A DNA stretch of 56,021 bases from Paenibacillus sp. YN15 (GTDB lineage Bacteria; Bacillota; Bacilli; Paenibacillales; NBRC-103111): NCBI RefSeq assembly GCF_003285005.1, contig NZ_QMFA01000045.1:1-56021 (forward strand). The letters run 5' to 3'. Numbering within the stretch: position 1 is the stretch's first letter; each line of letters begins with the position of its first letter. A model generated the notes under the pieces. That model saw only the letters and a list, made by a program, of their open reading frames with translations, ran no database searches and was not told the origin of the DNA. The position numbers and the translations under genes were made by a program. This document shows, piece by piece, positions 26,166 to 34,248 of the stretch.

Positions 26166-26942
26166 TCATTCTTCGAAATGCTTTTGGATGGAGCTGTAAT
26201 GGGCATTAAAGGAAGAATCGGTAATCGTCCGGGGATACGACAGCGGCACCTCGTAGATATCCGTGATCCGGGAGGCGGGACCGACGGACATGATTCCCAC
26301 CCGCTGGCCCAGCAGAATAGCCTCCTGAATATCATGGGTTACAAAAATAACTGTTTTCCCCGTTTCCTGCCAAATCGAGATCAACTCGTTCTGCATGGTT
26401 CTCCGGGTCATGGCATCCAGGGCGCCGAAGGGCTCATCCATGAGCAGAATCGCCGGATCATTGGCCAGCACCCGGGCCAGCTGCACCCGCTGCTTCATGC
26501 CTCCGGAGAGGGCATCGGGGAATTTGTCCTCATGACCCTCCAGCCCTACCAGCCGGATGAACCGGTCCGAGCTTTCTCTGCGCTCCTTTTTGGGAACATG
26601 CTTCATTCTCAGCCCGAACTCCACATTTTCCCGGACTGTCAGCCAGGGAAACAAGGAGGCGTCCGCCTGCTGGAAGACCATGGCCCTGTCTCTGCCCGGC
26701 TTCCGGATTTCCTCCCCGTCCACGGAGAGCCGTCCTTCCGTTTTGCCGACAAAACCGGCAATCATGCTCAGGAGAGTGGATTTGCCGCAGCCGCTGGGGC
26801 CCAGGAGGATAAAGAATTCGCCTCCTTTGACCACCAGATCCACATCTTTAATGATGTAGTGGGGCTCTGCGGCCGTAGTGGCCGAGAAGGTTTTACGCAA
26901 ACGCTCAATGAAAATGGTATTGGATTTTGCCACCAGAGACAT
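26166..26942 (-). CDS. SsuB/TauB-like ABC ATP-binding protein
   Basis: A 258-residue ATPase. Walker A is GPSGCGKST, the Q-loop region is MVFQQADASLFPWLTV, the signature is LSGGMKQR, Walker B is ILLMDEPFGALD, and the switch His is in FVTHDI. These are all typical of the NrtD/SsuB family. Its gene lies 21 bp after that of the binding protein. Confidence 0.88.
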   Translation of the reverse strand: MSLVAKSNTIFIERLRKTFSATTAAEPHYIIKDVDLVVKGGEFFILLGPSGCGKSTLLSMIAGFVGKTEGRLSVDGEEIRKPGRDRAMVFQQADASLFPWLTVRENVEFGLRMKHVPKKERRESSDRFIRLVGLEGHEDKFPDALSGGMKQRVQLARVLANDPAILLMDEPFGALDAMTRRTMQNELISIWQETGKTVIFVTHDIQEAILLGQRVGIMSVGPASRITDIYEVPLSYPRTITDSSFNAHYSSIQKHFEE

Positions 26943-26963
26943 GGCGCTCCCTCCTGCCGGATT

Positions 26964-28049
26964 TTATTTGGTATAGGTCACCAATTCGGGAAAGGCGGCT
27001 TTTAGGGCCTCCACATCGATTTTATCCTTCAGCTCGTATTTGTCCTTGAGGATACCTTTTTGCTCCAGCCAGGTTTTCATGCTCTCCAGGTGCTCATAAT
27101 CCTCCTTGGTGAAGCCCAGAACATAATTCTGGGTGTCCAGATCCTTCAGAACCCCTTCCTTGGGCAGCTTGATATCCCGGAAGGCCAGCTCGGCCGTTTG
27201 CTCCTTATGGGACGGTATGTAGTCTATCCCCTCCTTCACCGCCTTCAAATAATTGGTGACGGTTTGGGCATTGTTCTTCAGGTATCCGGCATCCACCACC
27301 TGGAAGGAGCTGATTTTCACATCCGTCTGGTTCATGTCCCCCAGATTTTTGATGCCGTCCACCTTGAGAAACTTCTCCAACAGGGCCCCGCCGCTCCAGA
27401 CTGCGTCCATCTCTCCTTTGGTCAGGGCTACAATGGCCTCGTCGGGGGTGCTGTAATAGACCATCTTCACGTCTTTTTCATCGATTTTCAGCTTCTCCAG
27501 AAATTTCGCCCACACATATTCATAAACCGTTCCCCGGGCAACCCCCAGCTTCTTGCCCTTCAGCTCCTCCGGCTTGGCGATGTTGCCCTTAACCAGCAGC
27601 ACCGTTGTTTTGGAGGAGGCCTCCGTGGCCCGGGTGAGGGTGCTGACAATCTTCATATCCCCCTTGCCCAGGGAGTTGAGCAGTGCGTAATCTGCAGCCA
27701 TGGCGGTATCCGTCCGCTGCACCAGCAGGGCATTGATGGTGTCGATGCCATAGGCAAAATTGCTGATTTCCGCCTCCACGCCATGCTTCTTGAAGAAGCC
27801 CTGCTCCTGGGCCTGGCGGAATTGCAGGGAGCCGCCTGCAGCGGTATCCAGACCAAAGCGGATTTTAACGGATTTGCCTGCCGCCTCCGTGGTCTGGGCC
27901 GGAGCTCCTCCGGCAGAGGCGGATGGACTGCCCGAAGCAGCTTTATCTGCGGCAGCGCCGCAAGCTGAAGCCAATGCGGCTAGAGAAAAAACAAGCAAAC
28001 CGGCTGTTGCCGTACGGATCAATCGAAGGGATGAATATGGTTTATTCAT
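26964..28049 (-). CDS. SsuA/NMT1-like substrate-binding lipoprotein
   Basis: A 361-residue lipoprotein. The signal ends ALASAC with Cys30 as the anchor, followed by an Ala/Ser-rich linker. The NMT1/SsuA fold is seen in KKHGVEAEISNFAYGIDTINALLVQRTDTAMA and GKKLGVARGTVYEYVWAKFL. It supplies substrate to the SsuBC-like pair. The preceding sulfotransferase gene suggests sulfonated or sulfated ligands; nitrate, taurine or thiamine precursors remain possible for this fold. Confidence 0.85.
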   Translation of the reverse strand: MNKPYSSLRLIRTATAGLLVFSLAALASACGAAADKAASGSPSASAGGAPAQTTEAAGKSVKIRFGLDTAAGGSLQFRQAQEQGFFKKHGVEAEISNFAYGIDTINALLVQRTDTAMAADYALLNSLGKGDMKIVSTLTRATEASSKTTVLLVKGNIAKPEELKGKKLGVARGTVYEYVWAKFLEKLKIDEKDVKMVYYSTPDEAIVALTKGEMDAVWSGGALLEKFLKVDGIKNLGDMNQTDVKISSFQVVDAGYLKNNAQTVTNYLKAVKEGIDYIPSHKEQTAELAFRDIKLPKEGVLKDLDTQNYVLGFTKEDYEHLESMKTWLEQKGILKDKYELKDKIDVEALKAAFPELVTYTK

Positions 28050-28079
28050 GCTCTTGTCCTCCTGGAATGGTTTAGGTTC

Positions 28080-29531
28080 TTAATTCTGTTGCTGCCGATC
28101 CGATGCTTCATCGCTCCGGGCTACGCATAATGCCCCTTCTCCGTAAGAAGCCGACACACTCACCTCGGCTACAGAGACGGCTCCCTTGGGAGCAGCTCCC
28201 GGCACCCGGAAGTCCGCCGGGTCCAGCGGAAGAATGGCAACTTCCTCCGGCTTCTCCAATTGGGGCACCCAGTCGTAGGGAACCCGGTAAGCGCGGTACA
28301 CCATATTGGAATTGCGCTTGTTTTTGTAAGGGGAAATGTATTCCCATACCAGCTCATGCTCCCGCGTCACCTCGAATATCCGGCCGTCCGCCCCTTCCGT
28401 AATCAGGGTGTTGCCGTTGGGCAAGCGTTGGGCGGAGCTGATATACGGGCTGTAGAAGCGGTAGGAGTCCAGCGGAGCCTGGAATCCGGCCTCCGCAGGC
28501 GTATATTGCCATTCGACCGCCAGCGTCACCGGGTTGATCTCCAGAATCCGGGAATGGTCGCGCAGCGCATTCTTCTGCCCGTACGGCGAGGACGGATTGG
28601 GAAGGCCGTACCCGGCCCAGCCGCCGTTATCGAATACGAGCAGATTGCCCTCCCCCGGCAATCCCTTGGGGATAATATGGGCATGATGCTGGCCGATGAT
28701 CCAGCCGATTTCCCGGAGCTCCGGGGAGGAATAATCCGGTCCCAGCCGCCAGACGATCCCGCCTGTTTGTCGGTCGATGATGGCAATAATGTTGGTTTCC
28801 CGCCCGTCCCAGATAATATTGTCCGGATGGAAGCGCTGGTCCCCCTGGTCATAAAATTTGTTCGGGCCCACATAGGAGACGGAATTAATATGCATCCAGT
28901 CGCCGCCTCCGCTGTTGCCGAAGGCTCTGCCGTTGGGATCGCGGAACAGCACATTCCGGGCGCTTTCGTCGAAGCCCAGCTCGGCGAAATGCTCATTGCA
29001 GGCCCATTCCCAGAGAATCCGGCCCTCCCAATCCACTTCCAGGATCACGTCGTCCAGGAGCGGTTTATCCGAAATTAATGGATTATGGACGTCCTTATGA
29101 GCCAGAATCAGGGTGCGTCCGCCGTGGACCTGGGGCTTCAGGCCGGGAGCGTAATACCCCACGGGATTTCCCTCCCGCTGGAAATCATGATGGGCTCTGG
29201 CCATCCAGCGGGGCTCATGGCCCGGGTCCTCAATCCATTGATAGCGGTCGAACCTCCAGACCACATTGCCCTCCCAATCCACCTGCACTACGTCCACCTC
29301 ATCCTGAAAGCCGAAATTGGGGTCGCGCAGGCCTGTGCTGCCGAAGACATAACCGCCGGGCAGCAGCTTGTTGGGAAAGCCCCGCAGCCCTTTCCAGAGA
29401 TGCACTTCCCTGCCGCTCATATCGATCAGCAGCGCCCCTACATCGGCGGCCTGATAAAGGGTATAGCCGCTCCACGCTTTCTCCGGCGCATATGCGGTTG
29501 TTCCTGTGGGATAAATGGTTGGATGTCCCAT
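28080..29531 (-). CDS. Arylsulfate sulfotransferase (ASST family)
   Basis: A 483-residue beta-propeller enzyme that transfers sulfuryl groups from phenolic sulfate esters to other phenols without PAPS. Family blocks are DWMHINSVSYV, IDRQTGGIVWRLGPD and GQHHAHIIPKGLPGEGNLLVFDNGG, containing the His residues expected at the active site. There is no signal peptide, unlike the periplasmic enzymes of Gram-negatives, so it should act in the cytoplasm on imported substrate. It is the second gene of an operon with a MarR regulator and an SsuABC-like importer. ATG 29531 follows AAGGAGG. Confidence 0.85.
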   Translation of the reverse strand: MGHPTIYPTGTTAYAPEKAWSGYTLYQAADVGALLIDMSGREVHLWKGLRGFPNKLLPGGYVFGSTGLRDPNFGFQDEVDVVQVDWEGNVVWRFDRYQWIEDPGHEPRWMARAHHDFQREGNPVGYYAPGLKPQVHGGRTLILAHKDVHNPLISDKPLLDDVILEVDWEGRILWEWACNEHFAELGFDESARNVLFRDPNGRAFGNSGGGDWMHINSVSYVGPNKFYDQGDQRFHPDNIIWDGRETNIIAIIDRQTGGIVWRLGPDYSSPELREIGWIIGQHHAHIIPKGLPGEGNLLVFDNGGWAGYGLPNPSSPYGQKNALRDHSRILEINPVTLAVEWQYTPAEAGFQAPLDSYRFYSPYISSAQRLPNGNTLITEGADGRIFEVTREHELVWEYISPYKNKRNSNMVYRAYRVPYDWVPQLEKPEEVAILPLDPADFRVPGAAPKGAVSVAEVSVSASYGEGALCVARSDEASDRQQQN

Positions 29532-29567
29532 CGTTCTGCCTCCTTATAATCATTCATGATATTAATG

Positions 29568-29581
29568 TTTAATAGCTTAAA
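29568..29581. promoter_or_regulatory. Possible second MarR half-palindrome pair
   Basis: TTTAA-TAGC-TTAAA (5-4-5) overlaps the marR stop and precedes the sulfotransferase gene. It resembles the palindrome upstream of marR. It may be coincidence in AT-rich sequence. Confidence 0.3.
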
Positions 29582-30138
29582 TAATTATTTTTCTTCGGAT
29601 AATGGTCCGCATTCCTGTCCGCAGCCGGCTTCTCCCTCCCCGACTGGGGAACTTTATCATGCCCGGCTGCATTGGCCTCCGCCAATTGGAGAATGGACTG
29701 GGAGAAATGCTCCAGCTTCGCGTAGATGGTCCGGTAAAATTCCGTCTGCTGCCGCAATTCCTCCTCCGTGAAGCTGTCGAACAGGACACTGATGCACCGT
29801 TCCCCGATATTCCAGTTGCGCTGGAACATTTCTCTGCCCTTCTCCGTAATGGACAGCACCACAGCCCGCCTGTCTTCCTTGGGCCGTGTCCGGACGGCAT
29901 ATCCCAGCTCCTCCAGCCTGTCGCATAAAGCGGTGATGGCCCCGGATGTTAAGTCCATCTCGCCGGCCAGCTCACCTAGTCTCTGCTCTCCCTGCTCCGC
30001 CAGCTTGCGGATGATCATCATCCCCGGCAGGGTTACTCCTTCCACCAGAATCTTGTCCCGTTCCTTAACGAATTTGCGAACCATCCTGCGGAACAGCCAA
30101 TCCGCTTCTTCCATTGATGCTTTGCGTGTATCCTCCAT
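29569..30138 (-). CDS. MarR-family regulator
   Basis: A 189-residue winged helix-turn-helix protein. Recognition region: RLGELAGEMDLTSGAITALCDRLE; wing: GYAVRTRPKEDRRAVVLSITEKG. The C-terminal 35 residues are a hydrophilic tail. MarR proteins usually repress until a phenolic ligand binds, which suits the downstream aryl sulfotransferase (inference). The likely operator is a 12-bp palindrome at 30188-30199. Confidence 0.88.
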   Translation of the reverse strand: MEDTRKASMEEADWLFRRMVRKFVKERDKILVEGVTLPGMMIIRKLAEQGEQRLGELAGEMDLTSGAITALCDRLEELGYAVRTRPKEDRRAVVLSITEKGREMFQRNWNIGERCISVLFDSFTEEELRQQTEFYRTIYAKLEHFSQSILQLAEANAAGHDKVPQSGREKPAADRNADHYPKKNNYLSY

Positions 30139-30187
30139 CCGGCCTAACCTCGCATTTCTTTAACATCATTCCTTCAGTGTTCATTAA

Positions 30188-30199
30188 TTTAACGTTAAA
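30188..30199. promoter_or_regulatory. MarR operator candidate
   Basis: TTTAACGTTAAA, a perfect 12-bp palindrome 50 bp before marR, in the expected promoter region. Autoregulation of the operon is inferred. Confidence 0.6.
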
Positions 30200-30286
30200 G
30201 GATTATGCCTTAAAAAAAGGCGTCCTCCGCCTCCCCTGCATGTTCTTTTCTCCAGCCGTTTCAACAGATAGTCCGGAAAAAAGAAA

Positions 30287-30335
30287 AAACACAGGAGCAT
30301 CCGCGTATGATACCGCAGAGGCGTCAGCTGTGTTT
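30287..30335 (-). terminator. Terminator of the V4R gene
   Basis: AAACACAG / CTGTGTTT with additional pairing in the loop (CCGCG / CGCAG region). The minus strand continues TTTTTTCTTTTTT. Confidence 0.8.
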
Positions 30336-30448
30336 CCGGTAGTCCGGTCAACTTCTTTATCTATTCCGATAAGTTTAATCGGTTATCCGTATACTAGCAT
30401 TTCCCATGTTATCCGTCAATACTTTTTATCTATATTTTCAGAGCCTGA

Positions 30449-30895
30449 TCAGAACCTGATCTCGTATTCGCAATGCTCATGTCCGCTTACGTTGCATTTG
30501 GTTTCCCGGACATTGACCCGTTTGCCCCAAATACGGCTTAACGCCCCTTCCATAATGGCGCCCTCCAGGTCGCAGACCATCTTCTCGTCCATCACCGGCA
30601 GCCCCTTGCAGAAGCAGTCGTCCATGGCAACCCGCACGATCCCCTCTTCCCGGGAGAGGATGCGGGGGATGCCGATCTTCAAATCCTGGATCAGCTGAAG
30701 CAGCTCCTCCAGGCTGTTAACGGGCAGACTGTCCCCGATTTTCCGCCCAACTGTCAAGGTAGTGCCTTTGCCGCCCATGGGCAATCCCTGATAAAGCCCA
30801 ATCAGCCGGATGGTGCGGAACAGCTCCAGCGGCACCTGGTCCCCCAGCTGGGTTCTGGTGATGGAGCTCATATCGGCAAATGTAAATGACTTCAT
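30449..30895 (-). CDS. V4R-domain protein
   Basis: A 148-residue protein matching the V4R (4-vinyl-reductase-like) small-ligand or metal-binding domain. It has a glycine-rich start (GLPMGGKGTTLTVGRKIG) and a Cys/His set: CFC in the middle, then CDLEG, and a final GHEHCEYEIRF typical of the family. The cysteines could bind a metal ion. It is divergent from an Fnr-like regulator, with a consensus Crp/Fnr box between them, so it is probably a regulated target. Function unknown. Confidence 0.75.
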   Translation of the reverse strand: MKSFTFADMSSITRTQLGDQVPLELFRTIRLIGLYQGLPMGGKGTTLTVGRKIGDSLPVNSLEELLQLIQDLKIGIPRILSREEGIVRVAMDDCFCKGLPVMDEKMVCDLEGAIMEGALSRIWGKRVNVRETKCNVSGHEHCEYEIRF

Positions 30896-30990
30896 ATTTC
30901 ATCCCTCCCCTTGCCTGTCTGTCTACAGTCCCATCATGCCACAGTTTTCTGAAATGCGCCTTGATCCAAATCAAGTTCATGCCTTAAAAA

Positions 30991-31006
30991 TGTGACACCC
31001 GTCACA
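30991..31006. promoter_or_regulatory. Consensus Crp/Fnr box
   Basis: TGTGA-CACCCG-TCACA, a perfect match to TGTGA-N6-TCACA. It lies between the divergent V4R gene and the fnr-like gene (62 bp before the latter's TTG). It likely mediates autoregulation and control of the V4R gene. Confidence 0.85.
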
Positions 31007-31068
31007 ATGGACCTATGGCAGTGGGTGTAGCCTTAAGAAAATAAACCCATTGCCGGGAGGGGCCGATC

Positions 31069-31776
31069 TTGCAACAATGTGACCGCTGCAGTAAATGTCT
31101 GACCAGCTTTTTGCACCATGTGCCCTTGTTCCAGTCCTTGGACCAAGAGGAGCTTCGGCTGCTTTCATCGGACGCCAACTTCCGCTTCTTGGACAAGGGC
31201 GAAGCCGTATTCCGGCAAGGCGGCCAAGCGGACGCCCTGTTTATTCTTGCGGACGGCGCGGTGAAATTCAGCCGGATCTCCAATGCGGGCAAGGAGCATA
31301 TTCTGAGATTCCTGTATCCGGGTGACGCTTTCGGCCAGTTCGCTCTTCTTCAGGAGAAGCAGTATTATGCCTCTGCCGAAGCGGTGTCCCCGGCTGTCGT
31401 ATGCCGGATTTCCGGGGAGTCCATTCTGCCTCTTCTGGAGGGCAATTCCCGGCTTTCCTACCGCTTCCTCTTGGCTGCTGCCCGGCAGCTGCAGCAGGCG
31501 GACGAATGGGCTGACGCGTTGAATGTGCTGGATGTGGAGCAGCGGCTGGCCAAGCTTCTGGTCCATTGCCAGGATAAACCCGGAACATGCCTCTCCACCG
31601 ATGTGGTTCTGCCCGCCGCCAAAAAGGATCTGTCCGCCATGCTGGGCACCTCCCCGGAGACCCTCAGCCGGAAGCTGGCCCAGTGGGTGCAGGCAGGCAT
31701 CATCAGTATGCGTCACAGGACCATCAAGATACTGGACCCGGAGCGCCTTGTCCGGCTGTCCAGAGGCTATAAGTAA
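31069..31776 (+). CDS. Fnr-like Crp-family regulator with N-terminal CxxCxxC
   Basis: A 235-residue regulator. Residues 4-10 read CDRCSKC, a possible Fe-S or metal site, followed by an effector beta-roll (residues 20-130, FRFLDKGEAVFRQGGQADALFILADG) and a C-terminal helix-turn-helix (KKDLSAMLGTSPETLSRKLAQW) with the Crp/Fnr recognition residues E, S and R. It is probably an oxygen- or redox-responsive activator, but the fourth Cys of E. coli Fnr is not obvious. The start is TTG 31069 after GGAGGGG. Similar boxes occur at its own promoter and at nirB. Confidence 0.85.
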   Translation: MQQCDRCSKCLTSFLHHVPLFQSLDQEELRLLSSDANFRFLDKGEAVFRQGGQADALFILADGAVKFSRISNAGKEHILRFLYPGDAFGQFALLQEKQYYASAEAVSPAVVCRISGESILPLLEGNSRLSYRFLLAAARQLQQADEWADALNVLDVEQRLAKLLVHCQDKPGTCLSTDVVLPAAKKDLSAMLGTSPETLSRKLAQWVQAGIISMRHRTIKILDPERLVRLSRGYK

Positions 31777-32345
31777 ACCGATACCGCCCCGTAAACCAGC
31801 ATCAGCGCCATTACTGCCTGGAAGGAACGCCGGTGCCTGTTCAAAAAACGGTTGAAGACGCCGCCGAACAGCGCCCATGATCCTGCCGACAGAACCGCTG
31901 TTCCTCCAAGAATGAAGGCGGTAAGGAATAAGGTCCCCCATGAATCGTCGAAGGGCAAAACAAAGGCGGAAAAAGCCGACAGCGCGTAAAGAATGCCCTT
32001 GGCGTTCAAAAACTGAAGGATTACGCCGGCGCGGAAGCTGTTCAGCTCCCGTGCTTCTCCCTCCTTGCCAGGCTTGCTCGTTGCAATGGCATACGCCAAA
32101 AACAGCATATACAAACAGCCAAGCCCGTTCATTACCCCGCCTGCCGCCGGAATATATTCCAGGAGCAGCACATTGAACAGCCCGCATAACAATGCAATCA
32201 GAAAAAATCCGGAGGCCGCCCCCAGCACGAACCGGACGGTGTTGGCAAAGCCGAATTTGCTGGCATTGTTCATGCTCATAATATTGTTGGGTCCGGGAGT
32301 AAAGGAAGATACGAAAACATACATAAAAAAGCCGGATGTAAACAT
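31767..32345 (-). CDS. LysE-family amino-acid exporter
   Basis: A 192-residue membrane protein with six predicted helices. The LysE/RhtB N-terminal signature FTPGPNNIMSMNNASKFG lies at residues 15-33, and the middle motif is LQFLNAKGILYALSAF. It probably exports an amino acid such as cysteine or threonine. It is divergent from the HTH-cupin regulator that likely controls it. It overlaps the 3' end of the fnr-like gene by 10 bp, convergently. Confidence 0.85.
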   Translation of the reverse strand: MFTSGFFMYVFVSSFTPGPNNIMSMNNASKFGFANTVRFVLGAASGFFLIALLCGLFNVLLLEYIPAAGGVMNGLGCLYMLFLAYAIATSKPGKEGEARELNSFRAGVILQFLNAKGILYALSAFSAFVLPFDDSWGTLFLTAFILGGTAVLSAGSWALFGGVFNRFLNRHRRSFQAVMALMLVYGAVSVYL

Positions 32346-32384
32346 CTCATCTCACCTCATTGATATGTTATAATAAACGAAATG

Positions 32385-32408
32385 AACGCAATAACGTCCG
32401 TATGCGTT
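32385..32408. promoter_or_regulatory. Inverted repeat in the LysE/HTH-cupin divergent promoter
   Basis: AACGCA-N12-TGCGTT. A second, interleaved pair ATAACGTCC / GGACGCTAT (8 of 9) extends to about 32429. Together they are good operator candidates for the HTH-cupin protein. Confidence 0.5.
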
Positions 32409-32455
32409 ATATTATATATTATGGACGCTATAAAGCACAATAGGGGGACGACAAG

Positions 32456-33010
32456 ATGGATGAGGTTAATATGGTGTTGGCGAAAAATCTGAAAAATCTG
32501 CGCGACCGGCTGCGGTTGAGCCTGGACAAGGTGGCTGAGCTGACCGGGGTCAGCAAAACCATGCTGGGGCAAATTGAGCGCGGCGAATCCAATCCCACCA
32601 TTAATACGGTGTGGAAAATCGCCAACGGCCTAAAAACCAGCTTTACCTCCCTCATCAACGAGCCGGTGCCGGATGCGGCGGTCATTTCCGCCGAACAGGT
32701 TCAGGTGCTGGTGGAGGATAAAGGGAAATGCCGCTATTACGCCTATTTTCCCTTTGACGAGCAAAGGCGCTTTGAGATGTACAGCATTGAGATGGATCAA
32801 GGCGGATATTTGAGCTCGGAGCCTCACAGGGAAGGTACGGAGGAATCGGTAACCATATTCGAGGGAGAGCTGACCATCCGGGTCAACCAGGAGGAATATA
32901 CCGTCAAAAAAGGGGACGCCATCCGCTTCAAGGCGGACAGGTCCCATTCTTATCACAATTCGGGGAAAGATATGGTCAGGCTGAGTATGGTGATTTATTA
33001 CCCGGAATGA
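32456..33010 (+). CDS. XRE-cupin transcriptional regulator
   Basis: A 184-residue regulator: HTH_3 domain at residues 10-65 (LSLDKVAELTGVSKTMLGQIERGESNPTINTVWK) and a cupin_2 domain at 105-180 (EPHREGTEESVTIFEGELTIRV...KADRSHSYHN) that senses a small ligand. This architecture often regulates adjacent amino-acid or sugar exporters, here the divergent LysE gene. The last 13 bp overlap the convergent NTPase gene. Confidence 0.88.
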   Translation: MDEVNMVLAKNLKNLRDRLRLSLDKVAELTGVSKTMLGQIERGESNPTINTVWKIANGLKTSFTSLINEPVPDAAVISAEQVQVLVEDKGKCRYYAYFPFDEQRRFEMYSIEMDQGGYLSSEPHREGTEESVTIFEGELTIRVNQEEYTVKKGDAIRFKADRSHSYHNSGKDMVRLSMVIYYPE

Positions 33011-33525
33011 GCTTGGTCTGAAAATCCGGTTATGAGCTGCTCCGGAAGGCTGTCCCGGTTGGCTTCGGTCACCTCGATCACTGTCACCGCAGGGTGGCGG
33101 ATAATCCCCTCCATCCAAGGATGGCCGGCTTGCTTCAATACCCCCAGAATTGGCACATTGCCGTCCAGCGCTTGTAGGACAGCCTTCTGGAAATGAAGCG
33201 CATCCCGCTCCAGCGAGCCCAGCTCATCCATCAGCAGCAGCTTTGCCCAGGACCGGCACGCGGCCAAATAGCCGCAGCCCAATTGGTCGAAGGCAATGGA
33301 GTCGGGCGACGGCGGCAGTCCTTCGCCGAATCTGGCTACAGCATGCGCCTCGTCATAGGCAGGCTCCTCCCATGCCGGATTCAGGTACAGGCGCCGGCTG
33401 GGGTTGGCCCTCGACTGCCGGAAGCCCGTTACGAACCCGCCGGGACAGATGCCCAGGCCTTGCACCGCCTTGCGGATCACCGTGCTTTTGCCGATCTGAA
33501 TCCCGCCGGTCAGGAACACATGCAT
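32998..33525 (-). CDS. THEP1-like nucleoside triphosphatase
   Basis: A 175-residue P-loop enzyme: Walker A LTGGIQIGKSTV at residues 5-16 and Walker B LLLMDELGSLERDA, matching the THEP1/NTPase_1 family, which hydrolyses NTPs in vitro and has no settled role. Last gene of the five-gene operon with the GTPase, ABC ATPase, DUF364 protein and methyltransferase; its start overlaps the methyltransferase end by 16 bp. It may power or proof-read a cofactor-handling step (inference). Confidence 0.78.
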   Translation of the reverse strand: MHVFLTGGIQIGKSTVIRKAVQGLGICPGGFVTGFRQSRANPSRRLYLNPAWEEPAYDEAHAVARFGEGLPPSPDSIAFDQLGCGYLAACRSWAKLLLMDELGSLERDALHFQKAVLQALDGNVPILGVLKQAGHPWMEGIIRHPAVTVIEVTEANRDSLPEQLITGFSDQAHSG

Positions 33526-34229
33526 GAAGACATTCCCCCTTCTATGCGGAATACCCCCATAGTTTTGGTGTAGGGTAAATAATATTCATAGGCAGCCTGC
33601 TCTGCTTTCACCAGCCGTCCGGTGATGAAGGCCTCCGCTTCCTCCGGGCTGCACCGGTAATAGACCTGCAGGAAACGGACGGCATCCGCCCTGGAGGTGA
33701 AGGGCTGGCCGAACTCCAGGGAAATGGGCTCCATGGTGTAGCTTCTTCCGGCCTCCATCAGCCGCCGCTCCAGCTTGTCCGCCGTTTGCCGGCTCCGCCT
33801 GGCGCCGGAGAGGCTGCTGCCGCCCAGGCTGCTCCGTTCATCCAGATCAACAATGGAGATTAATCTTCGGCAATAGGGCAGGAAATAATCCAGCGAGCTG
33901 CTGCCGAAGTAAGACATGAGCACTACGTCGCAGGCGGGCTCCGTCCGGTAGCAATCCCCCAGCAGAGTAGAGATGTTGCCGATTCCTTTGGCCGCGGCAT
34001 CCCGCTCCAGGGAGGCCAGCGCCTCCTGATTAATATCCACGCAGACAATTTTGCCGACCCTTGGGGCAAGCTCCTGGGACAAGAGCCCCAATCCGCAGCC
34101 GATGTCGTACAGCACCTCCGCCCCGCCGACTGTCGCAAGCAGCCGCTCCGCCAGCTTCCGGTGAAAACCCGTATAGGCGCTGGCCGCCTTGAACCAGGCA
34201 ATGGTTTCCTCATTCCATGAGAAATGCAT
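33510..34229 (-). CDS. Class I SAM-dependent methyltransferase
   Basis: A 239-residue Rossmann-fold methyltransferase: motif I VLYDIGCGLGLLSQELA, then CVDINQEAL and the motif IV region CDVVLMSYFGSSS. The substrate is not evident. ATG 34229 is chosen because GGAGGAG lies seven bases upstream; the longer frame from TTG 34256 runs into the DUF364 gene. Its place beside DUF364 and metal-transport genes suggests modification of a metallophore or tetrapyrrole-like ligand (inference). Confidence 0.78.
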   Translation of the reverse strand: MHFSWNEETIAWFKAASAYTGFHRKLAERLLATVGGAEVLYDIGCGLGLLSQELAPRVGKIVCVDINQEALASLERDAAAKGIGNISTLLGDCYRTEPACDVVLMSYFGSSSLDYFLPYCRRLISIVDLDERSSLGGSSLSGARRSRQTADKLERRLMEAGRSYTMEPISLEFGQPFTSRADAVRFLQVYYRCSPEEAEAFITGRLVKAEQAAYEYYLPYTKTMGVFRIEGGMSSCMCS

Positions 34230-34248
34230 CCTGCTTCTCCTCCCTCCT

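Noticed and set aside
24662-26335. 557-residue minus-strand open frame over the PfpI and permease genes
   Set aside because: It runs through two real genes in other frames, crosses a bidirectional terminator and has no family features.
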